The notes beneath the pieces were generated by a model. It did no database searches and was not told the origin of the DNA. It was given only the letters and a program-made list of their open reading frames with translations. Of a stretch of 6,830 nt of DNA, positions 1 through 6,503 are shown piece after piece. Numbering within the stretch: the stretch's first letter is position 1; every line of letters begins with the position of its first letter. The position numbers and the translations under genes were made by a program. The DNA is from Actinomycetota bacterium (GTDB lineage Bacteria > Actinomycetota > Thermoleophilia > Gaiellales > Gaiellaceae), in assembly GCA_013812465.1 (NCBI GenBank), contig JACCTK010000415.1:1-6830 (forward strand), read 5' to 3'.

Positions 1-10
1 GGGCGAGCGT

Positions 11-490
11 TCACGCGCCGGGCTTCCAGATCATGACGATGACGAGCAGGAGCAGAAGCAGGGAGCCTGCAGCGTGCAGCGCGGCGCCCCTCGAGGTGCG
101 GTTGAGGGCGAGCAGCTCGCCATCGGATCCCATGCGCCCGGCCGACTCGAGCTCGCGCGCCTTGTCGAAGGCCTTCGTGTATTCGGTTCCTGTCCGCGCG
201 CCGACACCACTCGCCGCGAACCAGAGGACGACCGCGGCGATGATCCACACGTCCCAAAGGTCATAACCGCCGTAGGAGAGCGCGAGCCAGATCCCCAAGA
301 CGAGAGTTCCCGTCGCCCCGACCATGACCGCCCGGCCTCCCACCCTGGCGATCGGCTGGATCCGGATGGTGTCCGCAGGAGTGTCGATCGAGCGGGACGC
401 GACGATGAGCACCCAGAAGAGGACGATGCCGCCCACGAACGCGAACGCGCTGAGGACGTGGAGGGCGAGGATCCAGTCGTCGAAGCTCAC
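11..490 (-). CDS. DUF2269-like small integral membrane protein
   Basis: This 159-residue protein is almost entirely hydrophobic helices: about residues 6-31, 50-72, 77-97 and 135-156. A charged, probably cytoplasmic stretch (about 100-132) lies between helices 3 and 4. The opening LHVLSAFAFVGG, with His11 in the first helix, matches the start of DUF2269/CopD-like four-helix membrane proteins. The function of that family is not established, so none is assigned here. The start is GTG at 490. An AGGA seven bases upstream (498-501) serves as ribosome binding site, and its first base lies on the boundary of the adjoining foldback element. The gene is divergent from the sensor kinase operon and 209 bp from it. 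Any promoter must lie inside or across the foldback element at 500-673. Existence as a gene is confident; the family name is moderately so. Confidence 0.85.
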   Translation of the reverse strand: MSFDDWILALHVLSAFAFVGGIVLFWVLIVASRSIDTPADTIRIQPIARVGGRAVMVGATGTLVLGIWLALSYGGYDLWDVWIIAAVVLWFAASGVGARTGTEYTKAFDKARELESAGRMGSDGELLALNRTSRGAALHAAGSLLLLLLVIVMIWKPGA

Positions 491-499
491 CTTTCGATC

Positions 500-673
500 C
501 TAGGTGCTTGAGCGGGAATTCACGGCGGGCGGGATGACGGCCACGACACCGCGCCGGATCGCCACCCTCCCTCGCCGTCCAGGCTTTAACAGCCTGCACG
601 ACCAGTGAGTGCGTCGCCCGGCTTGGTCGTGACCGCCCCCTCCTCGCGCGTCAATTCCCGCTCAAGCATCTAG
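500..673. mobile_element. MITE-like foldback element (left copy)
   Basis: Ends 500-521 and 652-673 are inverted copies matching at 20 of 22 bases (CTAGGTGCTTGAGCGGGAAT against the reverse complement of the right end). Sixteen of these are consecutive matches. Both ends carry CTAG, so the 18-bp repeats proper are bordered by TA. Read inward, the two halves keep matching without gaps at about 42 of 63 positions, including a shared CACGAC block. After a 3-base offset they meet in a perfect central hairpin, CAGGCT-TTAAC-AGCCTG (580-596). The element has no coding capacity and fills the whole gap between two divergent genes. TA-bordered inverted repeats suit non-autonomous derivatives of IS630/Tc1-type or IS5-group transposons, but no transposase is present. 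The alternative is a symmetrical divergent promoter region. The inverted repeat is certain; mobility is inferred. Confidence 0.6.
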
Positions 674-699
674 ACGGCCGCAGCCGCGAGAATGAAGGG

Positions 700-2103
700 G
701 TGGACACGACTGCGCGCCACCTCCGTCTCCTGACCGACACGATCGCGGCAGTCAACTCCTCCCTCGACCTCCAGGAGGTGCTCGAGCTGGTGGCGCGCAA
801 CGTCGCCGACGCGCTCGGCACCGACGCGTGCTTCGTCTACCTCTACGACCAGCGCGCGAACGAGCTCGTGCTGCGGGCGACGCATGGGAGCCGGGTCGAG
901 GAGATGACGCGCACGCCGCGCATGCGGCCCGGCGAAGGAATCACGGGGGTGGCAGCGGCCGAGCGAGCGCCGGTCATGATCCCGGCCCAAGCCCACCTCG
1001 ATCCTCGCTTCAAGCTCTTCCCGAACCTGCCCGAGGACGAGTACGAGTCGATCCTCGCCGTTCCGATCCTGGCTCGAGAGAAGCTCGAAGGCGCCCTCAA
1101 CGTTCGCACCCGTGAGGCGCGGGAGTTCACCGGGGCCGAGATCGAGCTGCTGGTGGCGATCGCCTCCCAGGTCGCCCAGACGATCGAGCACGCGCAGCTG
1201 TACGCCGGCGCTCAGGGCCGCGTCGTGGAGCTTGAGGCGCTGGCGAGGATCTCCGAGGCGGTCTCGGAGTCCCTCTACCTCGAGGAGTCGCTCGAGGCGA
1301 TCGTGACGACGACGATGGAGTCGCTGCACGCGACCGGTGCCGCGCTGGTGCTCGAGGACGGGAAGATCGCTTGGCCCGAGGGTCGCCCAGGCGCATACGC
1401 GGTTCGCTTGCCGCTTCGCTGGAAGCGTCGGCAGATCGGGGAGCTCGTATGCGACCGCGATACGCCCTTTTCCAGTGACGAGGAGGCGTTGCTCGAGGCG
1501 ATCGCTCACCATGCGGCGGTCGCGCTCGAGCACGGGCGTGCGGTCATGCGAGGCGTCCTCGCCCAGGAGATCCACCACCGCGTCAAGAACAACCTCCAAG
1601 CCGTCGCGTCGCTCCTTCGTCTGCAGGCGCGGGCGGAGAACGTCGATCCGCACAAGGCCCTCCAGGACTCCGTCAACCGGATCCTGACCATCGCGGCAGT
1701 GCACGAGGTCTTGACAGAGCACCGTGAGGATGACGTCGATCTCGGCGAGCTCGTCGATCGGCTGCGCGCCATGCTCGTCCAGGGTCTCGTCGCCGGGAAG
1801 GAGGTGACCGCGGAGCTCGCGCCGGTCTCGCTTGCGGGTCAGCAGGCGACGGCCCTGGCTCTCGTCTTCACCGAGCTCTTTCAGAACGCGCTCGAGCACG
1901 GCGGCGCGCGGGTCTCGATCTCGCTGGCGCGCAGGGACGGCGCCATCGCGCTCATCATCGCCGACGACGGCGCCGGGATCGGGGGCGAAGAGCCGGGCAC
2001 CGGGCTCTCCATTGTCCGCGCTCTCGTCCAGGACGAGCTGCGCGGCGAGATCGAGCTCGCCGACGACGGCGGTCTTCGCGCAGAGGTGGTTTTCCCGGCA
2101 TGA
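700..2103 (+). CDS. pdtaS: PdtaS-like sensor histidine kinase (GAF, HisKA_2, HATPase_c)
   Basis: This 467-residue soluble kinase has no membrane segment or signal peptide, so it should sense a cytoplasmic or diffusible cue. Residues about 20-165 form a GAF domain. Residues about 170-285 look like a second, weaker GAF-like domain, where mycobacterial PdtaS has PAS. The HisKA_2 dimerisation motif IHHRVKNNLQ follows (291-300), with His293 the expected phosphoacceptor. The ATPase domain has an N-box ELFQNALEHG (392-401), a DDGAG G1 box (422-426) and a GTGLSIV G2 box (433-439). It should autophosphorylate and pass phosphate to the regulator encoded next, whose ATG overlaps this stop codon. The start is GTG at 700, because no ATG, GTG or TTG lies in frame between about 583 and 700. 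An AAGGGG touches the GTG, too close for a normal ribosome binding site, so leaderless translation is possible. Ligand unknown. Confidence 0.9.
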   Translation: MDTTARHLRLLTDTIAAVNSSLDLQEVLELVARNVADALGTDACFVYLYDQRANELVLRATHGSRVEEMTRTPRMRPGEGITGVAAAERAPVMIPAQAHLDPRFKLFPNLPEDEYESILAVPILAREKLEGALNVRTREAREFTGAEIELLVAIASQVAQTIEHAQLYAGAQGRVVELEALARISEAVSESLYLEESLEAIVTTTMESLHATGAALVLEDGKIAWPEGRPGAYAVRLPLRWKRRQIGELVCDRDTPFSSDEEALLEAIAHHAAVALEHGRAVMRGVLAQEIHHRVKNNLQAVASLLRLQARAENVDPHKALQDSVNRILTIAAVHEVLTEHREDDVDLGELVDRLRAMLVQGLVAGKEVTAELAPVSLAGQQATALALVFTELFQNALEHGGARVSISLARRDGAIALIIADDGAGIGGEEPGTGLSIVRALVQDELRGEIELADDGGLRAEVVFPA

Positions 2104-2693
2104 CGCGTGTGCTGATCGCCGAGGACGAGACCATCATCCGCCTCGATCTGAAGGGAATGCTCGAAGGCGCGGGCTTCGAGGTGTGCGCCGAGGCGCGGGA
2201 CGGGGAGGAGGCCGTTCGCCTCGCGCGCGAGACCGAGCCCGATGTCGCGCTCCTCGACGTCAAGATGCCGCAGCTCGACGGGATCGAGGCCGCGCGCCGG
2301 ATCCTCGACGAGCGCCCGATCCCGATCGTGATGGTGACGGCGTACGGGGAGCGCGAGCTCGTGTCCCGCGCGGTCGAGGCCGGTGTCTTCGGCTATCTCG
2401 TCAAGCCGTTCCGGGAGACCGACCTGCTGCCGGCGATCGAGACCGCGAGAGCGCGGCACGAGGAGCTGGCGGCGCTTCGCGAGCAGGCGGACTCACTCGC
2501 GGAAGCGCTGGCTGCGCGAAAGGCAATCGAGCGGGCGAAGGGGCTCCTCATGCAGCGCGAGGGGCTGACCGAGCAAGAGGCGTTCGCGCGGCTGCGCAAG
2601 GCGAGCCAGATCTCCGGGCGGCCGCTCAAGGTCGTTGCTGAGGCGCTCATTGCGACCCTCGGGGCGGACAGCCGGGGTCAGGCTGAAGCCTGA
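2100..2693 (+). CDS. pdtaR: PdtaR-like response regulator with RNA-binding ANTAR domain
   Basis: The 197-residue protein is a receiver followed by ANTAR, the layout of mycobacterial PdtaR (Rv1626). The receiver has the acidic pair Glu8-Asp9, phosphoacceptor Asp53 in LLDVKMP, Thr80 and Lys102 in VKPF. Residues about 117-140 form a helical, probably coiled-coil linker. ANTAR spans about 124-187 and keeps the family signatures AKGLLM (146-151), EAFARLRKAS (160-169) and GRPLKVVAEAL (173-183). ANTAR proteins bind paired RNA hairpins and prevent transcription termination. Here that would follow phosphorylation by the kinase encoded immediately upstream, with which translation is probably coupled by the ATGA overlap. 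The last few residues (about GQAEA) are encoded by one arm of the hairpin at 2674-2697 and are unlikely to be structured. No candidate ANTAR target hairpin pair was found in the window. Confidence 0.93.
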   Translation: MTRVLIAEDETIIRLDLKGMLEGAGFEVCAEARDGEEAVRLARETEPDVALLDVKMPQLDGIEAARRILDERPIPIVMVTAYGERELVSRAVEAGVFGYLVKPFRETDLLPAIETARARHEELAALREQADSLAEALAARKAIERAKGLLMQREGLTEQEAFARLRKASQISGRPLKVVAEALIATLGADSRGQAEA

Positions 2694-2697
2694 CCCC
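2674..2697. terminator. Perfect hairpin between convergent genes, overlapping the pdtaR stop
   Basis: An 11-base arm GGGGTCAGGCT (2674-2684) and its exact reverse complement (2687-2697) are separated by two bases. As RNA this gives at least ten base pairs with a UGAA-type loop. The pdtaR stop codon (2691-2693) lies in the right arm. Only 28 bp separate pdtaR from the end of the convergent DUF4349 gene, so the hairpin could end transcription from both sides. There is no T-run on either strand, which is common in GC-rich actinobacteria but leaves the terminator call unproven. It may instead be a dispersed REP-like palindrome. Confidence 0.6.
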
Positions 2698-2721
2698 AAG
2701 TCCTTCCCCGCCGCGACCGGC

Positions 2722-3756
2722 TTACGTCGCGAGCAGCCGATCTTCTTCCCGCCGCCGGTAGAGCTTCCGACCGAGCCAGGTAGCAAGGAACAGAAGCGCG
2801 AACGGCGCGGCGACGATTGCGATCGCCAGGGAGATCACGCCTTCCCAGACCAGGACGTTGAGCGCCTCGTCCAGCGTTCGGTCGAGTCGCGAAGGCACCG
2901 GGACGGCGGTGAGAACGCCGGGGGTGACAACGGTGAGCTGGATAGTCGCCATGCGCGCTTCGGCGTTCGTCGCGGCGGTGTCTCGCCGGAGCCCGCGGAG
3001 CTCTTGCCGCAGCGTGCGAAGACGAGACTCGAGCTGCGCCCGCGTGGTCGCGTCGAGCGAATCGCCCTCGAGCTTCGCGACGACGACGGCGATCTGGGCC
3101 CGCACCGACCGCTCCCGTCGCTCGAGCTGGTCGAGGTTCGCCTGCAGATCGTCGATCGTCACCTGCTGGGAGACGATGCGGCCGAGTGCGGAGAGCTGCA
3201 CGATCGCCTCCTGCACCTTGGCCACCGGAACACGCACGACGAGTGCCGCGTTCCCCTGGTCACCGGTCGCGACACTTGCGCTCACGACATGGCCGCCGAG
3301 CGACTCCGTTAGATCGAGCGCCTTCTGAGCTGCGCGCGAGACGCCGTCCGAGTCCGCGACCTCCACGGTCAGCGTGGCGCTGATCCGCTGCGCGCGATCG
3401 AGGGTCGGGCTTACCGTTGAGCCCAGGTCCTGTGCAGGCGTGGCGAGGTTCGTCTCCGGCGCTGCCTCGGACTGGACCTTGCCGGTGAAGGACTGACTCC
3501 TCAACGCGTCGACGTTGCTGTCCGAGCGTGCGAGTCCGAGCACGCCGGCGCTCGCGATCGCAATCGTGGCAGCCGCCGGAACGGCGACGAGCGCGATGCG
3601 ACGGACGGGCAGGCGAAGCTTCGGCCAGAGGGAAGCCCCACGTGCAGCATGGGGCGCCGCCTCCTGAGCGGCGATCTCGCGCACCCGCGCGCGCAGGGCG
3701 GTGGGAGCCACCGGCCGACTCGCGGTGAGCTCGTTGATCAGGTTAGGCGACGTCAT
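2722..3756 (-). CDS. DUF4349 membrane protein, candidate anti-sigma factor
   Basis: This 344-residue protein begins with a short cytoplasmic helical region (1-50, around LINELTASRPVAPTALRARV) resembling the N-termini of sigma-binding proteins. A membrane helix (about 53-76) and a disordered stretch follow. The extracytoplasmic DUF4349 domain (about 120-290) contains LGGHVVSASV and VRVPVAKVQEAIVQLSALG, then a long coiled coil (about 203-265). A second membrane helix (about 301-328) ends in a basic tail. The ATG at 3756 has GAGGA nine bases upstream, inside the end of the sigma gene, and overlaps that gene by 14 bp. This is the coupled arrangement usual for sigma and anti-sigma pairs. No zinc-binding HxxxCxxC motif is present; the N-terminal region has no cysteine. 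The domain is recognised confidently; the anti-sigma role is inferred from context. What the external domain senses is unknown. Confidence 0.85.
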   Translation of the reverse strand: MTSPNLINELTASRPVAPTALRARVREIAAQEAAPHAARGASLWPKLRLPVRRIALVAVPAAATIAIASAGVLGLARSDSNVDALRSQSFTGKVQSEAAPETNLATPAQDLGSTVSPTLDRAQRISATLTVEVADSDGVSRAAQKALDLTESLGGHVVSASVATGDQGNAALVVRVPVAKVQEAIVQLSALGRIVSQQVTIDDLQANLDQLERRERSVRAQIAVVVAKLEGDSLDATTRAQLESRLRTLRQELRGLRRDTAATNAEARMATIQLTVVTPGVLTAVPVPSRLDRTLDEALNVLVWEGVISLAIAIVAAPFALLFLATWLGRKLYRRREEDRLLAT

Positions 3757-4288
3757 GGTGTCTCATCCTCTCTTCCAGCTTTGCGAGTGCCCGGTGCAGC
3801 CGTGTCGAGACCGCGGTGACCGTGATCCCGAGCAGGCGTGCCGTCTCGTCGCCGTCCAGATCGAGCACGACCCGGAGCGCGACGACTTCGCGCTCGCCGG
3901 CTGTCAGCGCGCGAAGTCCCTCCTCGAGCTCGGGTGAGAATCCTTCTCCGAAAGCGTGGTCTCGGTTCTTGTCGAGCTCACCGGCCTCGGCGCGTTCCTC
4001 GCGCCGTTGCCTCCGCGCGTCGGCGCGGAACCAGTCGAGAGCGGTGGACCGGGCGATTGCGATCAGCCAGGCGCGGTGCGTCCCCCGGCGCGGGTCGAAT
4101 CGACGCCAGCGCCGAAGCGCAGTCTCGAACGTCTCGCTCGTCAGGTCCTCGGCGAGCGCCCAGTTCTTCGTCAGGTACAGCAAGTAGCCGTAGACGTCGT
4201 CGAGGTGCTCCTCGGCGACGGCTGCGAAGGAGGCGGCAGCGGCAGCGGTGTCGGCGCGGCGCGGCGCCTCGATGCTCACGGCGTGCAT
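3743..4288 (-). CDS. ECF-type RNA polymerase sigma factor
   Basis: At 181 residues this has the usual length of an extracytoplasmic-function sigma factor. Region 2 (about 26-93) contains the core-binding and -10 recognition helices, with ALAEDLTSETFETALRRW (44-61) and WLIAIARSTALDWFRADARR (74-93). An acidic linker follows. Region 4 (about 124-174) starts LRALTAGEREVVALR and carries the helix-turn-helix DETARLLGITVTAVSTRLHR that reads the -35 element. It should direct polymerase to a small regulon, probably restrained by the DUF4349 protein whose gene overlaps its end. The ATG at 4288 has GGAG only one base upstream. The GTG four codons in (4279) lies ten bases after the same GGAG and is an equally good or better start. 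An in-frame stop about 40 bases upstream limits longer versions. The sigma subgroup cannot be set without a search. Confidence 0.9.
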   Translation of the reverse strand: MHAVSIEAPRRADTAAAAASFAAVAEEHLDDVYGYLLYLTKNWALAEDLTSETFETALRRWRRFDPRRGTHRAWLIAIARSTALDWFRADARRQRREERAEAGELDKNRDHAFGEGFSPELEEGLRALTAGEREVVALRVVLDLDGDETARLLGITVTAVSTRLHRALAKLEERMRHHDVA

Positions 4289-4343
4289 GCTCCAACTACG
4301 CCGCAGCGCGCCTCCTCGTCACCAACCGTTCGCGCATCCATGC

Positions 4344-4364
4344 CAAGTAACAGTCTGTTACTTG
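4344..4364. promoter_or_regulatory. Perfect 21-bp palindrome, probable operator of the sigma operon
   Basis: Two 10-base arms, CAAGTAACAG and CTGTTACTTG, are exact reverse complements around a single central T. The site lies in the 86-bp gap between the ABC-F stop and the sigma factor start, about 55-75 bases upstream of the latter. It is AT-richer than everything around it. Odd-length perfect dyads of this size typically bind homodimeric helix-turn-helix repressors such as TetR-family proteins. As RNA it would need an impossible one-base loop and has no following T-run, so a terminator is less likely. The binding protein is not encoded in the window. Confidence 0.65.
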
Positions 4365-4374
4365 TTGCGGTCGA

Positions 4375-6267
4375 TCACGTGGGCGAGGGTTGCCGCGCTT
4401 CGAAGAGCGTCTCCCAGCGCGTGAGGAGCGTCTTCAGCTCGTCGCGCGCGGCTCGGTGCGCGCTCAAGACGTCCATGTTCGCCCAGTCCTCGGCGAGTGT
4501 TCCCTCGAGCTCCGAGATGCGCGCCTCGATCGCGGCGATCTGCGCTTCGACGAGCTCGAGCTCGGAGGGCGTCTTCCGCTTCGGCCGGGTTCGTTGCTCC
4601 TGCACGCGCTTGCGCTCTCGAACCGGCTCGATCAGAGGCGCCAGCTCCGCGTTCCGCTCGCGCGTCAGGTCCGCCCAGCCGCCGTCGTAGGAGCGAAGAC
4701 CGCGTTCCTCGACAGCGACGATGCGATTCGGCACGGCGTCGAGTAGGGCTCGATCGTGCGAGACGATGAGCACCGTCCCCGGAAACGCCTCGAGCGCCGC
4801 CTCGAGCGCCTCGCGGCTCTCCAGGTCGAGGTGGTTCGTGGGCTCGTCGAGGACGAGGAAGTTCGCGCCCGACGCGACGAGGAGCGCAAGCGCGAGCCGC
4901 CTGCGCTCGCCGCCGGAGAGAGCCGACACGGGGCGCTCGTGCATGTCCCAGCCGGAGAACAGGAACCTTCCGAGGAGCATCTGCGCCTGCGGTCGTGGCA
5001 ATCCGGTCCCGGCAACCGCGCAGTCGAGCACGGACCCGTGGGCGGGAAGCTCCTGCGTGTGCTGGGAGAAGTACGCGGGAATGACGCCGTGGCCGAGGCT
5101 GGCGACGCTCCCGTCCGGTGACCGCCGGCCGAGGAGCGACTCGAGCAAGGTGGTCTTGCCCGATCCGTTCGGCCCCACCAGCGCGACCTTCTCTCCGCGT
5201 TCGACGACGATGCTCGAGTCTTCGAGCAGCGTCTTGTCTCCGGCCGAGAGCGAGATGTGCTCGGCATCGAGCACGACACGCCCGGTTCGAGGCGGCTGCA
5301 GGAAATCGAAACCGAGGGTGCGTCGACCCTGTGTGAGCGACACGAGCGTCCCGCGCGCGGCGGCACGCTCCTTCTCCAGGCGTCCGATCTGCGTCAGCTT
5401 CGCCTGGGCCTGGCGCGCCTTGTCCTTCTTGTAGCGAAAACGTTCCACGAAGCGCTCGAGGCGGGCGATGTCCACCGACACGCGGTCTGCGGTCTTCTCA
5501 GCTGCGGTAGCTCGCGCGGCCTTCTCCCGGCGCCACTCGTGCCAGGGGCCTGCGAAATAGTGCGTGCCTCCCGGGGCGAGCTCGAGCACCGCGGTGGTGA
5601 CGGCCTCGAGGAACCAGCGGTCGTGGGCGACGAGGATGACGGCTGCATCCAGGGTCGCAAGCTCGGCCTCGAGCCACTCGAGACTTTCGACGTCGAGGTG
5701 GTTCGTCGGCTCGTCGAGGAGCAGGAGATCGGGATCCAGCGCGAGCGCGCGCGCGAGCGAGGCCCTCGTCAGCTCGCCGCCGGAGAACGTGGAAAGCTGT
5801 CGCTCGAGCGCCGCGTCCTGGAATCCCAAGCCGCGAGCCGCGCGCGTCGCCCGCTCACGCCAGGCCCAGCCGCCCGCGTGCTCGAGCCGCGACTGGGCAT
5901 CCGAATAGCGGCGGAGCGTGCCCTCGTCGTGCGCCCCGCCTTCCATGGCGCGTTCGAGCGCGCGGAGCTCCTCCTCGAGCGCGAGGAGGTCGCGCGCGCC
6001 AGAGACGACGTACTCGCGCAGCGTGAGTCCGAGGTCACGCGGCGGGCGCTGGTCATGGAGAGCGACTCGAGTGCCTTTCGCGAACGCGAGCTCGCCGCCC
6101 TGCAGCGAGCTCTCGCCCGCGATCGCACGCAGGAGCGTTGTCTTACCCGCTCCGTTCGGCCCGGCGAGCGACAGGCGATCGCGGCGCCCGACGGTGAACG
6201 ACACGCTCTGGAAGAGCGGATCCCCGGAGAACTCCTTGCGGAGGCTGGATGCGATCAACACGGCCAT
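4375..6267 (-). CDS. ABC-F family ATPase (ribosome-associated translation factor)
   Basis: Two complete ATP-binding cassettes lie in one 630-residue chain with no membrane segment, which defines ABC-F proteins. Cassette 1 has Walker A GPNGAGKTT (36-44), signature FSGGE (161-165) and Walker B LLLLDEPTNHLD (181-192). Cassette 2 has GPNGSGKTT (365-373), LSGGE (450-454) and LVLDEPTNHLD (471-481). Both catalytic glutamates are intact. A charged linker (about 240-325, with RFRYKKDKARQAQAKL) joins them; this is the part that reaches towards the peptidyl-transferase centre in characterised members. The C-terminal 60-70 residues form a charged coiled coil as in Uup-like proteins. The subfamily, housekeeping or antibiotic-protective, cannot be told from sequence alone. 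ATG at 6267 is chosen; TTG at 6273 and GTG or TTG just downstream are possible, and none has a well-spaced ribosome binding site. The start lies 12 bp from the foldback element at 6279. Confidence 0.93.
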   Translation of the reverse strand: MAVLIASSLRKEFSGDPLFQSVSFTVGRRDRLSLAGPNGAGKTTLLRAIAGESSLQGGELAFAKGTRVALHDQRPPRDLGLTLREYVVSGARDLLALEEELRALERAMEGGAHDEGTLRRYSDAQSRLEHAGGWAWRERATRAARGLGFQDAALERQLSTFSGGELTRASLARALALDPDLLLLDEPTNHLDVESLEWLEAELATLDAAVILVAHDRWFLEAVTTAVLELAPGGTHYFAGPWHEWRREKAARATAAEKTADRVSVDIARLERFVERFRYKKDKARQAQAKLTQIGRLEKERAAARGTLVSLTQGRRTLGFDFLQPPRTGRVVLDAEHISLSAGDKTLLEDSSIVVERGEKVALVGPNGSGKTTLLESLLGRRSPDGSVASLGHGVIPAYFSQHTQELPAHGSVLDCAVAGTGLPRPQAQMLLGRFLFSGWDMHERPVSALSGGERRRLALALLVASGANFLVLDEPTNHLDLESREALEAALEAFPGTVLIVSHDRALLDAVPNRIVAVEERGLRSYDGGWADLTRERNAELAPLIEPVRERKRVQEQRTRPKRKTPSELELVEAQIAAIEARISELEGTLAEDWANMDVLSAHRAARDELKTLLTRWETLFEARQPSPT

Positions 6268-6278
6268 CCACAACAGCG

Positions 6279-6443
6279 TAGTGGTCTCTCCGAGAAGTTC
6301 CGGTGCCGCTTGGCCGAGCGAAAACCGAGCAGCGCTAGGACGCAGGGAGGCCCGATATCAGTAGATATCGGGGTGACTGAGGACGACGCGATGCGAAGTT
6401 TGCAGCCGGCCAAGTGGGGCTGCACTTCTCGGAGAAACCACTA
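6279..6443. mobile_element. MITE-like foldback element (right copy)
   Basis: The 20-base ends 6279-6298 and 6424-6443 are inverted copies with a single mismatch (TAGTGGTCTCTCCGAGAAGT at the left). Both begin and end with TA. With one single-base gap the halves match at about 53 of 81 positions. These include a shared CTTGGCCG block, and the halves meet in a perfect central hairpin, CCCGATATC-AGTA-GATATCGGG (6351-6372). A further TGCAGCC/GGCTGCA stem lies at 6401-6424. No substantial reading frame is contained in it, apart from an 18-codon ATG frame at 6391 with no support. It fills the space upstream of the ABC-F gene and ends just before the collagen-like frame. TA borders suit a non-autonomous IS630/Tc1- or IS5-like derivative; no transposase is nearby. 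Divergent promoter symmetry is the alternative. Confidence 0.62.
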
Positions 6444-6503
6444 AAGTGGAAAGGATCCAAGGGCTCCGCGACGAATCAGCCAGCGCCTGGCGTTCAGCGG
6501 CGT

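Noticed and set aside
500..673. The inverted ends as simply two copies of an outward promoter motif
   Set aside because: Not fully excluded. However, the matching continues far inside the ends to a central hairpin in both elements, which promoter symmetry alone does not predict.
670..1899. A 409-codon open frame on the minus strand opposite the sensor kinase
   Set aside because: It is arginine- and leucine-rich with no recognisable domain, and lies opposite a gene with full kinase motifs. Long antisense frames are expected in GC-rich coding DNA.
2674..2697. The hairpin as an ANTAR-binding RNA target of the adjacent regulator
   Set aside because: ANTAR targets are paired hairpins with six-base loops. 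This is a single hairpin with a loop of about four bases at the end of the gene, not in a leader.
4344..4364. The palindrome as a rho-independent terminator of the ABC-F gene
   Set aside because: A one-base loop, an AT-rich stem and no T-run make a poor terminator; an operator fits better.
5257..6444. A 395-codon plus-strand frame opposite the ABC-F gene
   Set aside because: The minus-strand frame holds both complete ATP-binding cassettes. The plus frame has low-complexity composition and runs through the foldback element.
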